Shown one piece after another: positions 16,863 to 26,629 of a DNA stretch of 64,000 nucleotides. This stretch comes from CAZWDL01 sp964632995 (GTDB lineage Bacteria > Bacteroidota > Bacteroidia > Chitinophagales > Saprospiraceae): positions 12,741 to 76,740 of the forward strand of contig CAZWDL010000018.1 of the NCBI GenBank assembly GCA_964632995.1, in the 5' to 3' direction. The notes beneath the pieces were generated by a model. That model searched no databases. It was given only the letters and a program-made list of their open reading frames with translations, and was not told where the DNA came from. The translations under genes and the position numbers were made by a program. How positions within the stretch are numbered: the stretch's first letter is position 1; each line of letters opens with the position of its first letter.

Positions 16863-17570
16863 ATGAAACCAGTAAATACCTATCAATACAACCTATCCAT
16901 CAAAGCCTGGGCCGAAGAAGACCGGCCGCGGGAGAAATTGCGCAGCAAGGGCAAACAAAGCCTTTCCGATGCCGAGTTGATCGCCATTCTGCTGGGATCG
17001 GGATCACGCTCGGAGAGCGCAGTAGGGCTGGCCAAACGCATCCTCAGCGGTGTGGACAATAACCTCAGCGAGCTGGGGAAATGCTCGCTGGCCGAGTTCA
17101 TGAAGTACAAGGGGATCGGAGAAGCCAAAGCCATCACCATAGCCGCCGCGCTGGAACTGGGACGCCGGCGGCAACTTTCCCAGGTGCGCGACCGGCCACA
17201 GGTACGCAGCAGCCGGGATGCTTTTCGCGCTATTGCTCCTCTGCTGGTCGATTTGCCGCACGAGGAGTTCTGGATTCTGCTGCTCAACCGGGCCAACCGC
17301 GTGGTCGGGCGGGACCAGATCAGCCTGGGCGGGGTAACGGGAACCGTAGTGGATGCCAAGGTGCTGTTCCGCAAAGCTATCGAAGGTATGGCCTGCTCGA
17401 TCATCCTTTGCCACAACCATCCCTCCGGCAACCTGCAACCGAGTCAGGCCGATATAGACCTGACCAAAAAACTTGCCCAGGCGGGCGTCACCCTCGATGT
17501 CCTGGTCCTCGATCACCTCATCATCACGGAAAAAGGATATTACAGCTTTGCCGATGAGGGGCTTCTTTAA
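16863..17570 (+). CDS. radC: RadC family JAB/MPN domain protein
   Basis: A 235-residue RadC protein of normal length. The N-terminal part holds a helix-hairpin-helix-like segment (FMKYKGIGEAKAITIAAALELGRR, about 79-102). The C-terminal JAMM domain has the metal motif HNHPSG...D (about 184-195). RadC proteins were named for DNA repair, but their true role is unsettled and many relate to mobile elements. It is followed after 21 nt by a small HTH gene on the same strand. Confidence 0.92.
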   Translation: MKPVNTYQYNLSIKAWAEEDRPREKLRSKGKQSLSDAELIAILLGSGSRSESAVGLAKRILSGVDNNLSELGKCSLAEFMKYKGIGEAKAITIAAALELGRRRQLSQVRDRPQVRSSRDAFRAIAPLLVDLPHEEFWILLLNRANRVVGRDQISLGGVTGTVVDAKVLFRKAIEGMACSIILCHNHPSGNLQPSQADIDLTKKLAQAGVTLDVLVLDHLIITEKGYYSFADEGLL

Positions 17571-17591
17571 ACGCCTAAAAATTCAGTCGCC

Positions 17592-17843
17592 GTGAAAATT
17601 GAACAATACATCCAACGCATTCAACAAATTGATAATATGATCCGCTGCCGACGCACCGGCAGCCCCGGCGAACTCGCCAGGCGAATGGGGATCTCGGAAA
17701 GCACTTTATACAAATACATCAGCTTTATGCGCGACTCGGGAGCACCCATCGCCTATTCCAAAAAAAGTCAGACCTATTACTATGAGCACCGGGTAGAGTT
17801 CAGCTACGGATTTTCTATAAAAGAAAAACCGATGAGTAATTGA
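17592..17843 (+). CDS. Small helix-turn-helix protein
   Basis: An 83-residue protein starting with GTG. Residues about 22-50 form a clear helix-turn-helix (GSPGELARRMGISESTLYKYISFMRDSGAPI), close to the HTH_11 type in the N-terminus of YafY-like regulators, but no sensor domain follows. The tail is YYYEHRVEFSYGFSI. Such short HTH proteins recur in Bacteroidota. It follows radC by 21 nt and may be cotranscribed. DNA target unknown. Confidence 0.75.
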   Translation: MKIEQYIQRIQQIDNMIRCRRTGSPGELARRMGISESTLYKYISFMRDSGAPIAYSKKSQTYYYEHRVEFSYGFSIKEKPMSN

Positions 17844-17874
17844 TTTAACAGGGTTTTGCACTCCAGCAGTGGTA

Positions 17875-17901
17875 GCACACCGGTATAGTCCGGTGCTTTT
17901 T
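17875..17901 (+). terminator. Terminator after the radC-HTH unit
   Basis: A short bulged hairpin of GCACACCGG and CCGGTGC around TATAGT, followed by TTTTT, lies 32 nt after the HTH stop codon. Confidence 0.65.
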
Positions 17902-18431
17902 CCCTGTTCCTGGGAGGGCGTGGCAAGGGCATTATAAATTTTTTGGGGTTGTCGTTGCCGCCGCGCCTTTCCCAGTTTTTTCAAGAACCGGAGGACTTGC
18001 TCCTTTGTGCGGCCTCTTGTCAGCGCAGCTAAAAGTTTGGACAATTCTGAAATCTACGCAAGTGCGCAAAGTTTCAAGTGCGCCTTTTTGGTCCAGCGCG
18101 CTATTTGCGCTGCGCCCTCTGCGCCTCAGCGCGGGGCCTCCTGTGAGCGTAGCGCGCAAAGGGCGTCTATGCTGTTGGGAAGCGGCACGCAGAGGCGCGA
18201 AGCACACAGCAACGTTTTATAAATTTTCTGCCGGCGGTACTATTGAAGCCGGAGCGAGGCGAAAGGGGGATCAGAGAAAGCAGGACAGGCAAGGAAAAAA
18301 ATACATAGGCTCAACCATCTTTAGGCTGTCTTGTTGTTCAAAGATGTATTCTGTGAAGCCGGGCGGTTTCAGAGAATAGAAAATATGGATACCTTTGTCC
18401 ATTTCTTGAACCTCCTTCAAATCATTCAATA
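17902..18431. other. Gap with degenerate intergenic repeats
   Basis: About 530 nt without a convincing gene. 18096-18145 is built of TGCGCT/CTGCGCC words (TTTGCGCTGCGCCCTCTGCG) and 18186-18206 carries an inverted relative (GGCACGCAGAGGCGCGAAGC). This is a known look of intergenic repeats in this phylum. Reading frames in it give low-complexity peptides. Confidence 0.4.
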
Positions 18432-20201
18432 TTGGCTTCACTCGAGCGGAACAAGATTGATTTTTACCTGTTGGGACGGGTGCTTCGTCAGGCGCGGCCT
18501 TACCGCAGCATTTTCATTGCGGCGGGCATGCTGGCTGTCATGCTGGCCCCGTTAGCCACTATGCGTCCCTATCTGATCCAACGGATGGTCGACGATTATG
18601 TCTTCAATTTTGATATTCCGGGGCTGACCACAATCAGCATGCTTCTGGTTGGTCTGTTGTTTCTGGAAGCTATCCTGCAGTATTTTTTTATCTACTCTTC
18701 CAACCTGCTCGGCCAGTCGGTAATCCGCGATCTGCGGGTGCGTGTTTTCCAGCACCTGACCGGTTTGCGCCTCTCGTACTTCGACCGCACGCCTATCGGT
18801 ACATCCACTACCCGAACCATTAATGATATCGAGACGATTAACCAGGTCTTCTCCCAGGGTGTAATCACTATTATTGCCGATTTGCTGACGCTTTTCGCTG
18901 TTTTGGGCATCATGCTGATCACCAGCTGGCGGCTTACTCTGATCACCCTGACGACGATGCCCTTTCTGATCATCGCCAGCTATGTCTTTAAGGAAAAGGT
19001 GAAAAAGGCTTTTCAAAAGGTGCGTAGCCAGATCTCTCGGATGAATGCCTTTTTGCAGGAGCGTATCTCAGGCATGCGCATCGTTCAGATATTCAATGCC
19101 GAGGAAGATGAAATGGAGAAGTATAAAAAGATCAACCGCGAATACACGCAGGCCAACCTGGACTCCATTCTCTACTACGCGATTTTCTATCCGGTAGTGG
19201 AAATTATATCCGCCGCCTCTCTGGGGCTGATGGTCTGGTGGGGCGCCCGCGGCGTAATCAGCGGGGCGGAAGTGACCATCGGCGCGCTGGTCGCCTTCCC
19301 GATCTATCTGTCCATGCTGTTCCGGCCAATCCGTACGGTCGCCGACAAATTCAATACCCTGCAAATGGGACTCGTGGCCGCCGAGCGGGTGTTCAACGTC
19401 ATTGATAAGGAAGACCGGATTGAAAACAGCGGAGATAAGCGGCCTGAAAAGCTGCAGGGAGCAATTGATTTTGAAAATGTTTTTTTCGCCTACAATGCCC
19501 GCGAATACGTGCTGCGTGATATCAGCTTCCGGATCAAAGCCGGCGAAACACTGGCCATCGTGGGGAGCACCGGTTCGGGGAAAACGACGATCATCAATCT
19601 GCTCAATCGCTTCTATGATATACAAAAAGGAACGATCCGCATCGATGATGAAAATATCCGGGATTACGAATTGCAGGCGCTGCGGCGCCGGATTGCAATG
19701 GTATTGCAGGATGTCTTCCTCTTTTCCGGCTCCGTAATGGAGAATATTACCCTGCGCGACAGCGACATTACCCGCGAAGAAGTGATCGAATCGGCAAAAA
19801 TGATCGGTGCGCATGAGTTCATCGAGAAGCTGCCGGGCGGCTACGACTATCAGGTGATGGAAAGAGGCGCCTCGCTTTCAATGGGACAGCGGCAGCTGAT
19901 CTCCTTCGTGCGCGCGCTGGTATTTAAACCCGATATTCTCATCCTGGATGAAGCGACCTCCTCTATCGACCCCGAAACCGAGTCGGTCATCCAGTTTGCC
20001 ATCGAAACCCTAATCGAGAAACGCACCTCCATCATCATCGCCCACCGGCTCTCGACGATCCGCCATGCCGATAACATCCTCGTTCTCGGTAAAGGCCAGA
20101 TCAAAGAATTCGGCCCGCACGAAGAACTACTCAAAATTGAGGACGGCCACTACCGCCAACTGTACGAAATGCAGTTCCTGGAAATGGTGGAAAAAGAGTA
20201 G
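18432..20201 (+). CDS. MsbA-like ABC exporter (fused permease-ATPase)
   Basis: A 589-residue half-transporter. Six membrane helices occupy about residues 20-320. The ATPase domain follows with Walker A GSTGSGKTT (about 377), signature LSMGQRQ, Walker B ILILDEATSSID and the switch IAHRLSTIRH. It should work as a homodimer in the inner membrane. Type I exporters of this shape move lipids, lipid A or drugs; the substrate cannot be read here. The only suitable start in frame is a TTG at 18432, which gives a normal N-terminus (DFYLLGRVLRQARPYRSIF). It faces galE. Confidence 0.9.
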   Translation: MASLERNKIDFYLLGRVLRQARPYRSIFIAAGMLAVMLAPLATMRPYLIQRMVDDYVFNFDIPGLTTISMLLVGLLFLEAILQYFFIYSSNLLGQSVIRDLRVRVFQHLTGLRLSYFDRTPIGTSTTRTINDIETINQVFSQGVITIIADLLTLFAVLGIMLITSWRLTLITLTTMPFLIIASYVFKEKVKKAFQKVRSQISRMNAFLQERISGMRIVQIFNAEEDEMEKYKKINREYTQANLDSILYYAIFYPVVEIISAASLGLMVWWGARGVISGAEVTIGALVAFPIYLSMLFRPIRTVADKFNTLQMGLVAAERVFNVIDKEDRIENSGDKRPEKLQGAIDFENVFFAYNAREYVLRDISFRIKAGETLAIVGSTGSGKTTIINLLNRFYDIQKGTIRIDDENIRDYELQALRRRIAMVLQDVFLFSGSVMENITLRDSDITREEVIESAKMIGAHEFIEKLPGGYDYQVMERGASLSMGQRQLISFVRALVFKPDILILDEATSSIDPETESVIQFAIETLIEKRTSIIIAHRLSTIRHADNILVLGKGQIKEFGPHEELLKIEDGHYRQLYEMQFLEMVEKE

Positions 20202-20295
20202 AGAAACCGCAGAACAGAAGAACAGAAGAAGTGGACTTGGCCGGGATAAGCAGGGCAATGCCTGGCAGAACCTGGGAGGAACAAAAGAACATTTA

Positions 20296-20334
20296 CCCCG
20301 TGGAATAGTCGCTTTGTGAATTCCATGGGGTTTA
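20296..20334 (+). terminator. Terminator after the ABC exporter
   Basis: CCCCGTGGAAT (20296-20306) pairs with ATTCCATGGGG (20320-20330) around a 13-nt loop, followed by TTTAT. It lies about 95 nt after the exporter stop. Confidence 0.55.
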
Positions 20335-20451
20335 TCCGTCCTGAGGAAAGAGGGCGTACTAGGCAGAATCAATATAGAGAACGGACCGGAACTATTACCA
20401 GGATAAACGATAAAACAAGACCATTATCACAGATCTCCGAATTATCAAAAC

Positions 20452-20489
20452 AACACAGGAAATTCCTCACCCTTTCCTGTGTTTCTTTT
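20452..20489. terminator. Hairpin overlapping the galE end
   Basis: AACACAGGAAA (20452-20462) pairs with TTTCCTGTGTT (20473-20483) and is followed by TCTTTT. The right arm lies inside the last codons of galE. It can stop plus-strand transcripts before they enter galE antisense. Confidence 0.55.
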
Positions 20490-21489
20490 CCCAGGCCCAG
20501 GCCGTCCGCATGATATCATCGATGTCCCGTTGGGGCTCCCAGCCCAGCCGTTTTTTAGCCCGTTCGTAGTTGGCGTAGATCGCTACCACATCGCCGGCGC
20601 GGCGCTCGCCAATGGTGTAGTCCAGTGACTGGCCCGTGACCCGTTCGAAAGCGTGGATAGCTTCGAGAACGCTTACGCCTTCCCCGATGCCGAGATTGAA
20701 TGTCTCGCAGCTTTCATAATTTTTTCCTTCCAGCAGATACTGTATAGCTTTGGTGTGCGCATCGGCCAGGTCCATGACGTGAATATAATCGCGGATGGCG
20801 CTGCCGTCGCGGGTGTCGTAATCGTCGCCGAAGACGATCACCTCTTCCCGTTCGCCGATAGCGGTCTCGGTAATCACCGGGACGAGGTTGCTGGCCTTGT
20901 TGATGGGCGATTCGCCGATCTGGGCGCTTTCGTGCGCACCGGCCGGATTGAAGTAGCGCAGCAAAATGCTGTGCAATTCCGGAAAGGCGCGGGTGACGTC
21001 GCGAATGATGTTTTCTCCCATCTGCTTGCTGCGCCCATAGGGTGATTCCGCTTCCTGCCAAGGGGTATCCTCGGTAACGGGCAACTCATCGGCATTGCCG
21101 TACACGGAGCAGGAGGAAGAAAAGATGAGATGGGCTACACCGTAGTCCTTCATGCACTGAAGCACATTGAGCAGACTGTTGATGTTGTTATCAAAATAGC
21201 GGATGGGTTGAAAAACGGATTCTCCGACGTGCTTAAGCGCGGCGAAGTGGATAATGCCCTGGATGTCCTCCTCCTGATCGAAGAGGTTCCGCGTGGCTTT
21301 CAGGTCGCGCAGGTCGGTTTGGTAATTGCGTACGCGCTGCCCCGTGATGGCCTGTATGCCGTCGAGCACGGTTTCGCTGGAGTTGGACAGGTTGTCGGCC
21401 GAAACAACCTCAAAGCCTTTATCAATAAGATCCACGATGGTATGGCTGCCGATGTAGCCGCAACCGCCGGTAACGAGTATTTTACTCAT
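20467..21489 (-). CDS. galE: UDP-glucose 4-epimerase
   Basis: A 340-residue short-chain dehydrogenase of the GalE type. The NAD site is GGCGYIGSHTI (residues 8-18). The catalytic residues appear in SSSCSVYG and YGRSK (Tyr near 150). NLGIGEGVSVLEA and VAIYANYERAKKRLGW near the C-terminus are typical. It interconverts UDP-glucose and UDP-galactose for polysaccharide and lipopolysaccharide synthesis. It is a single gene, divergent from cysQ over about 208 nt. Confidence 0.95.
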   Translation of the reverse strand: MSKILVTGGCGYIGSHTIVDLIDKGFEVVSADNLSNSSETVLDGIQAITGQRVRNYQTDLRDLKATRNLFDQEEDIQGIIHFAALKHVGESVFQPIRYFDNNINSLLNVLQCMKDYGVAHLIFSSSCSVYGNADELPVTEDTPWQEAESPYGRSKQMGENIIRDVTRAFPELHSILLRYFNPAGAHESAQIGESPINKASNLVPVITETAIGEREEVIVFGDDYDTRDGSAIRDYIHVMDLADAHTKAIQYLLEGKNYESCETFNLGIGEGVSVLEAIHAFERVTGQSLDYTIGERRAGDVVAIYANYERAKKRLGWEPQRDIDDIMRTAWAWEKKHRKG

Positions 21490-21697
21490 GTATTTTGTTT
21501 TTTTGTTTCCACTTGTCTTGACGAATAAAGTTTAAATCACTGTTTTAAGTTACTGGCATAAATACGAAAAATATGCATCAATGTTCCATTTTCCGGGTTT
21601 CAAGAATGAGCCTGGATGTTGCTTTTGCACCTCAAAAGGTGATTTTTGTAAAGACTCTTAATACCTTTACGCAGCAATGTAAATAAAGTAAATACCG

Positions 21698-22489
21698 ATG
21701 AATTTAATACCGATTGCTGAAAAGGTGGGCGCTATCGCCCGCCGGGCGGGTGAAGCCGTTCTGGAAATTTACAACCAGGAGGAGGATTTTGAAGTAGAAA
21801 AAAAAGAAGACGATTCGCCGCTGACCAGGGCCGACCGAAAAGCCAACCAGGTCATTTGCGAAGGGTTGGAAGAACTGGACCTGGACTTCCCTGTGATTTC
21901 GGAAGAAAATAAAGAGATACCCTACGAACAACGCAAGGACTACGAGTATTTCTGGCTGGTTGATCCACTCGACGGCACCAAGGAATTTATCAAGCGTAAC
22001 GGCGAGTTCACGATCAACATTGCGCTGATAAAGGGAGATCGTCCCGTATTGGGAGTAGTTTACGTTCCGGTGCCCGATGAGTTGTACTGGGCGGTCGATC
22101 GCGCCGGCGCCTTTATGGTGCAAAGAGGGGAAGTGCTTGAGCTACAGGCAGCGTCCTTCTGTATGTCGGATGAGGGCCTCAAAGTTGTCACCTCCCGTTC
22201 CCATCTCAATGATGCGACCAAGGACTTTGTGGATGAACTCGTGCAACCCGATACGGTCGCCAAGGGGAGCTCCCTCAAATTTATCGTGCTGGCCAAAGGC
22301 GGCGCGCACGTCTATCCTCGGCTCGGCCCCACGATGGAGTGGGATACCGGGGCTGCTCAGATTATCCTCGAAGAAGCAGGGGGGAAAATACAGGTAGAGT
22401 CCTCGGGAGAGCCTTTGCGCTACAATAAAGAGAACTTGAAAAATCCTCACTTCATTGCCTATGGTGACGTAGTGGGGGATGCAGCATAA
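21698..22489 (+). CDS. cysQ: 3'(2'),5'-bisphosphate nucleotidase
   Basis: A 263-residue inositol-monophosphatase-fold enzyme. The metal-binding motifs are SEEN (about 67-70), DPLDGTKEF (about 88-96) and WDTGAAQIIL (about 213). CysQ removes the 3' phosphate from PAP and PAPS, clearing by-products of sulfate assimilation. Its stop overlaps the start of the next gene by 11 nt, so it heads a transcription unit with cell-envelope genes. Confidence 0.93.
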   Translation: MNLIPIAEKVGAIARRAGEAVLEIYNQEEDFEVEKKEDDSPLTRADRKANQVICEGLEELDLDFPVISEENKEIPYEQRKDYEYFWLVDPLDGTKEFIKRNGEFTINIALIKGDRPVLGVVYVPVPDELYWAVDRAGAFMVQRGEVLELQAASFCMSDEGLKVVTSRSHLNDATKDFVDELVQPDTVAKGSSLKFIVLAKGGAHVYPRLGPTMEWDTGAAQIILEEAGGKIQVESSGEPLRYNKENLKNPHFIAYGDVVGDAA

Positions 22490-23747
22490 ACAGATGAGAA
22501 AACTCCTCGGCGGCATAAATCATCAGTGGTTGGGGCTATTGTGCGTCGCAGGCGTGCTGGTGGGGATGCTTTTTTCACGCGTCCTGATGAGCATCGGCAT
22601 GATCGGCTTACTGGTCAACGCCCTGATCAATGCCGACCTGAAGAGTAATTTCAGGCGCTTTATCGAAAATAAGGCTCTACTCGGGCTGACGGGCATTTTT
22701 CTTCTCTATCTGTTCAGTGGGCTGAACTCAGAGAATTTTGAATTCTGGGTAGAGCGACTGCGCATCAAGCTGCCTTTTCTGATTCTTCCTTTTGCTATCC
22801 TGGCCATCCCCCGCTTTCCGGCATCGGTATATTACCGGTTGCTTTATGCCTTCTTCTGGCTGATCGGAGGGCTTTGCCTGTTTTCGCTGGCTCAGTTTCT
22901 GCTGGATTACGAGGCCATTACCTACGGGTACCGGGCCGGCAAGGTAATGCCCACCGCGGTTATGCATATCCGCTTTAGTTTGATGACCGCTTATTGCGTG
23001 GCCATCGGTTGGCACCTGTTCCAAAAAGGCTTTTACCTGTGGTCGCCACAAGAGCGCTACTGGACCCTGGGCGCCTCGGTATTTATGGCGGCCTACCTGC
23101 ACGTGCTTGCTGTGCGCAGCGGCTTGCTGGCGCTGTACGGCGTACTGGCCTTTTTTCTGGTCAGGGAAGTCGTCCGCCGGCGAAAATACGCCCTTGGCCT
23201 GGGCATTGCGCTGCTGCTCGCCGGCACGGCCTATCTTTCTTACCGCTTTATCCCTACGCTAAAAAACAAAGTGAATTACACCTTATACAATTTACATCTT
23301 TTTGAGCGCAAGCAGGATTTATACCAGCTCTCCGATTCCTACCGCCTCGGGTCGATAGAGGCCGGCGTCGAGGTCGGGAACCGCCATTTCTGGACCGGGG
23401 TAGGAGTGGGGGATGTGCGAACGGAAGTCGATCAGTATTTCATTGCCCGCTACCCCAGTCTGGTAGGTCTGGACCTGATGCCGCACAACCAGTATGTCTT
23501 CGTCTATATGGCCACAGGTATACTGGGCTTGCTCTATTTTTTATGGGCTACCAGCTTCCCGTTGTATTTCCGGAAGGCCTACCGGGATCCGCTATTTGTG
23601 GCTTTCCATATCATTTTATTCCTGTCTTTTCTGGTGGAACACACGATTGAGACCCAATTGGGAACTGCCTTGTACCTCCTGTTTCTTCTGCTCGGAATAC
23701 GCTACGGGGAAGAAGAATACCGGCGAACACAAAAAAGGAACAGATGA
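22479..23747 (+). CDS. O-antigen ligase-like polytopic membrane protein
   Basis: A 422-residue inner-membrane protein with about ten to eleven hydrophobic helices. The Wzy_C-type pattern is present: GRLEV-like region around residues 280-330 (YRLGSIEAGVEVGNRHFWTGVGVGDVR) and the conserved LMPHNQYVFVYMATGILGLLYFL. Such proteins join or polymerise O-antigen sugars on the periplasmic face. Starts at 22479 and 22494 are both possible. It overlaps cysQ and, by 4 nt, the following glycosyltransferase, which supports a shared envelope-glycan role. Confidence 0.85.
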   Translation: MQHKQMRKLLGGINHQWLGLLCVAGVLVGMLFSRVLMSIGMIGLLVNALINADLKSNFRRFIENKALLGLTGIFLLYLFSGLNSENFEFWVERLRIKLPFLILPFAILAIPRFPASVYYRLLYAFFWLIGGLCLFSLAQFLLDYEAITYGYRAGKVMPTAVMHIRFSLMTAYCVAIGWHLFQKGFYLWSPQERYWTLGASVFMAAYLHVLAVRSGLLALYGVLAFFLVREVVRRRKYALGLGIALLLAGTAYLSYRFIPTLKNKVNYTLYNLHLFERKQDLYQLSDSYRLGSIEAGVEVGNRHFWTGVGVGDVRTEVDQYFIARYPSLVGLDLMPHNQYVFVYMATGILGLLYFLWATSFPLYFRKAYRDPLFVAFHIILFLSFLVEHTIETQLGTALYLLFLLLGIRYGEEEYRRTQKRNR

Positions 23748-24520
23748 TCCGTATTTCGGCCGTCATTATAACGCTCAACGAGGAGAAAAATATCGTCGAC
23801 TGCCTGGAAAGCATCGGGGCGGTAGCCGATGAGCTGCTGGTGGTCGATTCTTTTTCGACAGACGATACGGTGGCTCTGGCACGGCAGGCAGGCGCCAGGG
23901 TATTGCAGCATCCTTTCGAGGGGCACATGGAGCAACGCGCCTACAGCATTGCACAGGCAAAATACGAACGGGTGTTGGTCCTCGATGCCGATGAGCGCCT
24001 GTCCGGTGAGCTGCGTCGTTCTATCGCTGCAGTCCGGCAAAACTGGACACAAGACTGCTACTGGTGCAAGCGGCTCAGCTATTTCGGCGGCCGCTGGATA
24101 CGTCACGGCGCCTGGTATCCGGACCGCAAGATGCGCCTGTTCGATCGCCGCAAATACAAGATCGGGGGCATCAACCCGCACGATCGATTAGAGCCGGCGG
24201 AGGGCGCTACGGAGGGAACCCTGGAAGGGGATATCCTGCACTATACCAATGAAAGTCTGGAAGACCGCGCCCGTACCGTCAACGCTTTCAGCTCTATCGC
24301 CGCGCGCGCCTACCACGAGCGAGGTAAAAGAGGAAGCATCTGGCGGCTATTGTTTAAACCCTTTTTTCGCTTTTTTGCGGAGTACTTCATCAAACGCGGT
24401 TTTCTCGACGGTTTCTACGGGTTTATCATCGCCCGCACCTCTTCTTATTACGTCTTTTTGCGGGAAGTTAAATTGCTGGCCATTGAACGCGGCGATGAAA
24501 AACCGCTTAAACAAAAGTAA
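23744..24520 (+). CDS. Family 2 glycosyltransferase, WaaE/KdtX-like
   Basis: A 258-residue GT-A glycosyltransferase without a long membrane part. Motifs: SAVIITLNEEKNIVDCLESI at the start, VVDSFSTDDT, and the metal-binding LDADERLS near residue 80. It then carries WYPDRKMRLFDRRKYKIGG, which is typical of the lipopolysaccharide-core glucosyltransferase group (WaaE). The gene overlaps the ligase-like gene by 4 nt, so the two are translationally coupled and likely act on the same envelope glycan. Confidence 0.88.
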   Translation: MIRISAVIITLNEEKNIVDCLESIGAVADELLVVDSFSTDDTVALARQAGARVLQHPFEGHMEQRAYSIAQAKYERVLVLDADERLSGELRRSIAAVRQNWTQDCYWCKRLSYFGGRWIRHGAWYPDRKMRLFDRRKYKIGGINPHDRLEPAEGATEGTLEGDILHYTNESLEDRARTVNAFSSIAARAYHERGKRGSIWRLLFKPFFRFFAEYFIKRGFLDGFYGFIIARTSSYYVFLREVKLLAIERGDEKPLKQK

Positions 24521-24584
24521 GGCAGCATCAGGAGCGCCTTCGAAAAGTAAGAGACTCGTTTTTGTTAAACAAAAAATAAATGCT

Positions 24585-24992
24585 ATGATCAGGCTGGAAC
24601 ATATTGGCATCGCCGTCAGCGACCTGAAGGAAAGCAATCAGCTGTTTGAAAAACTGCTCGGCGCCGATAAATACAAAGAGGAAGAGGTTGCTTCGGAAAA
24701 CGTGAAAACCTCCTTTTTTCGCGTAGGCGAATCAAAGGTGGAATTGCTGGAGGCTACCGCTCCGGATAGCGCTATCGCTAAGTATATCGACAAACGGGGC
24801 GAAGGCATCCATCACGTGGCATTCGAAGTTGAAGATATCTACGCCGAGATGGAGCGCCTGCGCCGTCAGGGCTTCCGCTTACTGAACGCGGAACCCAAGC
24901 GGGGCGCCGACAATAAGCTGGTCTGTTTCCTGCATCCCAAATCCGCTAACGGGGTGCTGGTAGAGTTGTGTCAGACGATCCGGGAAGCATAA
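24585..24992 (+). CDS. mce: Methylmalonyl-CoA epimerase
   Basis: A 135-residue VOC-fold protein. It begins MIRLEHIGIAVSDLKES, with metal ligands in HIGIAV, HHVAFEV and the C-terminal VELCQ, as in methylmalonyl-CoA epimerase. It interconverts the two methylmalonyl-CoA isomers between propionyl-CoA carboxylase and the mutase. The frame extends upstream, but that part matches nothing and the ATG at 24585 gives the exact family N-terminus. The mutase is encoded 7 kb away on the opposite strand, so the pathway genes are split. Confidence 0.92.
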   Translation: MIRLEHIGIAVSDLKESNQLFEKLLGADKYKEEEVASENVKTSFFRVGESKVELLEATAPDSAIAKYIDKRGEGIHHVAFEVEDIYAEMERLRRQGFRLLNAEPKRGADNKLVCFLHPKSANGVLVELCQTIREA

Positions 24993-25049
24993 GCTTGAAG
25001 GTTTGCCCGGCTCTACCGGAGGACGGGATGAAAAGTTGAACGAAAATAC

Positions 25050-25832
25050 ATGGATTGGGAACTATACGTGATTGCCGTGATCGGCAGCACGCTGGCCGGT
25101 GCTATTAACACGCTGGCCGGCAACGGCTCGGCGATCACCCTTACCATTTTAACGGAACTGATGGGCCTGCCCGGCAACCTGGCCAACGGCACCAACCGGG
25201 TAGGCATCTTCACGCAAAGCGCCGCCGGGGTATACGCTTTTCACCGCAATGAAAAACTCGATGTCAACCGCAGCAGGATCTACATTGTGCTGACGAGTAT
25301 CGGCGCAGTAGCCGGTATCCTTTTTGCTACCCAGGTGAGTAACGAGCAGTTTATGAGCGTCTTCAAGGTGCTCATGGTGCTCATGCTGGTCGTCATCCTG
25401 GTGAAACCCAGCCGCTGGCTGCGGGAAACCGATACCAGCCTGAGCCCCAACCTGTGGGTGGCGGTTCCCGTTTTCCTGGCCATCGGATTCTACGGCGGGT
25501 TCATACAGATGGGTATGGGCGTCTTCTTTCTGGCGGCCATGGTGCTGGGCGCCCGCTACGGACTCATCGAAGCCAACGCCGTAAAAATCGTCGTCGTCGG
25601 CCTGTATACCTTATTGGCTGTTCTTATTTTTGCCTATAAGGGATTGATTGACTGGAAAATCGGACTTCTCTTTGCCGTCGGGCAAACCGCCGGCGGCTAT
25701 TTTACCGCGCACTACGCCTCGCGCTATCCGCAGGCCAACGTATGGGCCTACCGCGTGCTCGTGATCGTGGTCATACTGGCTATTCTCCGCCTTTTCGATA
25801 TTTCGGCGATATTTCGTTACTTTTTTGGGTAA
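25050..25832 (+). CDS. TauE/SafE family permease
   Basis: A 260-residue protein with about eight membrane helices in two halves. The repeated family motif is visible as GAINTLAGNGSAITLTIL (about 14-31) and GFIQMGMGVFFLAAMVLGA (about 153-171). The family exports sulfite, sulfoacetate or other anions, and many members are unassigned. It lies 57 nt after mce on the same strand. Substrate unknown. Confidence 0.88.
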   Translation: MDWELYVIAVIGSTLAGAINTLAGNGSAITLTILTELMGLPGNLANGTNRVGIFTQSAAGVYAFHRNEKLDVNRSRIYIVLTSIGAVAGILFATQVSNEQFMSVFKVLMVLMLVVILVKPSRWLRETDTSLSPNLWVAVPVFLAIGFYGGFIQMGMGVFFLAAMVLGARYGLIEANAVKIVVVGLYTLLAVLIFAYKGLIDWKIGLLFAVGQTAGGYFTAHYASRYPQANVWAYRVLVIVVILAILRLFDISAIFRYFFG

Positions 25833-25948
25833 CCTGTATTTTGATCCGGATTAATGATCTTGAAGGCATAGGTTTTAGACGCGATCTTAAACACCTGGGC
25901 TCATCAGGCTTTAGTTAAAAAGTGACTTCAATCAAATAACTGCACACT

Positions 25949-26587
25949 GTGGACCCTCTTTTCAAAGAAATCAACGCCTACTGCGAAGCGCATACCTCAC
26001 CTTCCTCCGAATTGCTGCGGGAGCTGGAACGCGAAACCCATCTCAAAACGCTGGCCCCCCAGATGCTCTCCGGTCCTCTTCAGGGCCGGCTGCTTCGCTT
26101 GTTCAGCCTGCTACTTCGCCCCCGGGCTATTCTGGAGATCGGCACTTTTACCGGCTATTCCGCCCTTTGCCTGGCCGACGGACTGACCAAAGGGGGGCAC
26201 CTGCATACCGTGGAGGCCAACCCCGAGTTGGAATACCTGGTGCGCAAGTACATCGAGCGGGCGGGAATGACCGACCGCATTAGCCTGCATATCGGCCGGG
26301 CTGAAAAAGTAGTTCCCGATCTGGAAGGCCCTTTCGACCTCGTTTTCATCGATGCCGGCAAGCAGGAGTACGCCTTGTTTTACGACCTGGTCATCGACCG
26401 GGTGCCCCCCGGCGGCCTCCTCATCGCCGATAATGTATTGTGGAGCGGCAAAGTGCTGGATCCGGAACAGGATCTCGATACGCACACCCTGCATCTGTTT
26501 AATGAAAAAGTACAGGCTGATGCACGGGTGGATAACCTGCTGCTTCCCGTGCGGGACGGCTTGATGGTGATGAGAAAGCTGGAGTGA
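25949..26587 (+). CDS. Class I SAM-dependent O-methyltransferase
   Basis: A 212-residue enzyme of the caffeoyl-CoA/catechol O-methyltransferase type. It shows LEIGTFTGYSALCLADGL (about 53-70), DLVFIDAGKQEY with the metal ligand Asp (about 132), and the second metal site ADNVLWSGKV. It starts with GTG at 25949. Family members methylate catechol-like hydroxyls with Mg2+. It is convergent with the Omp85 gene. The natural substrate is not known; a quinone-related phenol is possible but is only a guess. Confidence 0.88.
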   Translation: MDPLFKEINAYCEAHTSPSSELLRELERETHLKTLAPQMLSGPLQGRLLRLFSLLLRPRAILEIGTFTGYSALCLADGLTKGGHLHTVEANPELEYLVRKYIERAGMTDRISLHIGRAEKVVPDLEGPFDLVFIDAGKQEYALFYDLVIDRVPPGGLLIADNVLWSGKVLDPEQDLDTHTLHLFNEKVQADARVDNLLLPVRDGLMVMRKLE

Positions 26588-26629
26588 AAAGATCCCGTCT
26601 GTTTTTTACTGGCTATGTCCCACGGGTTG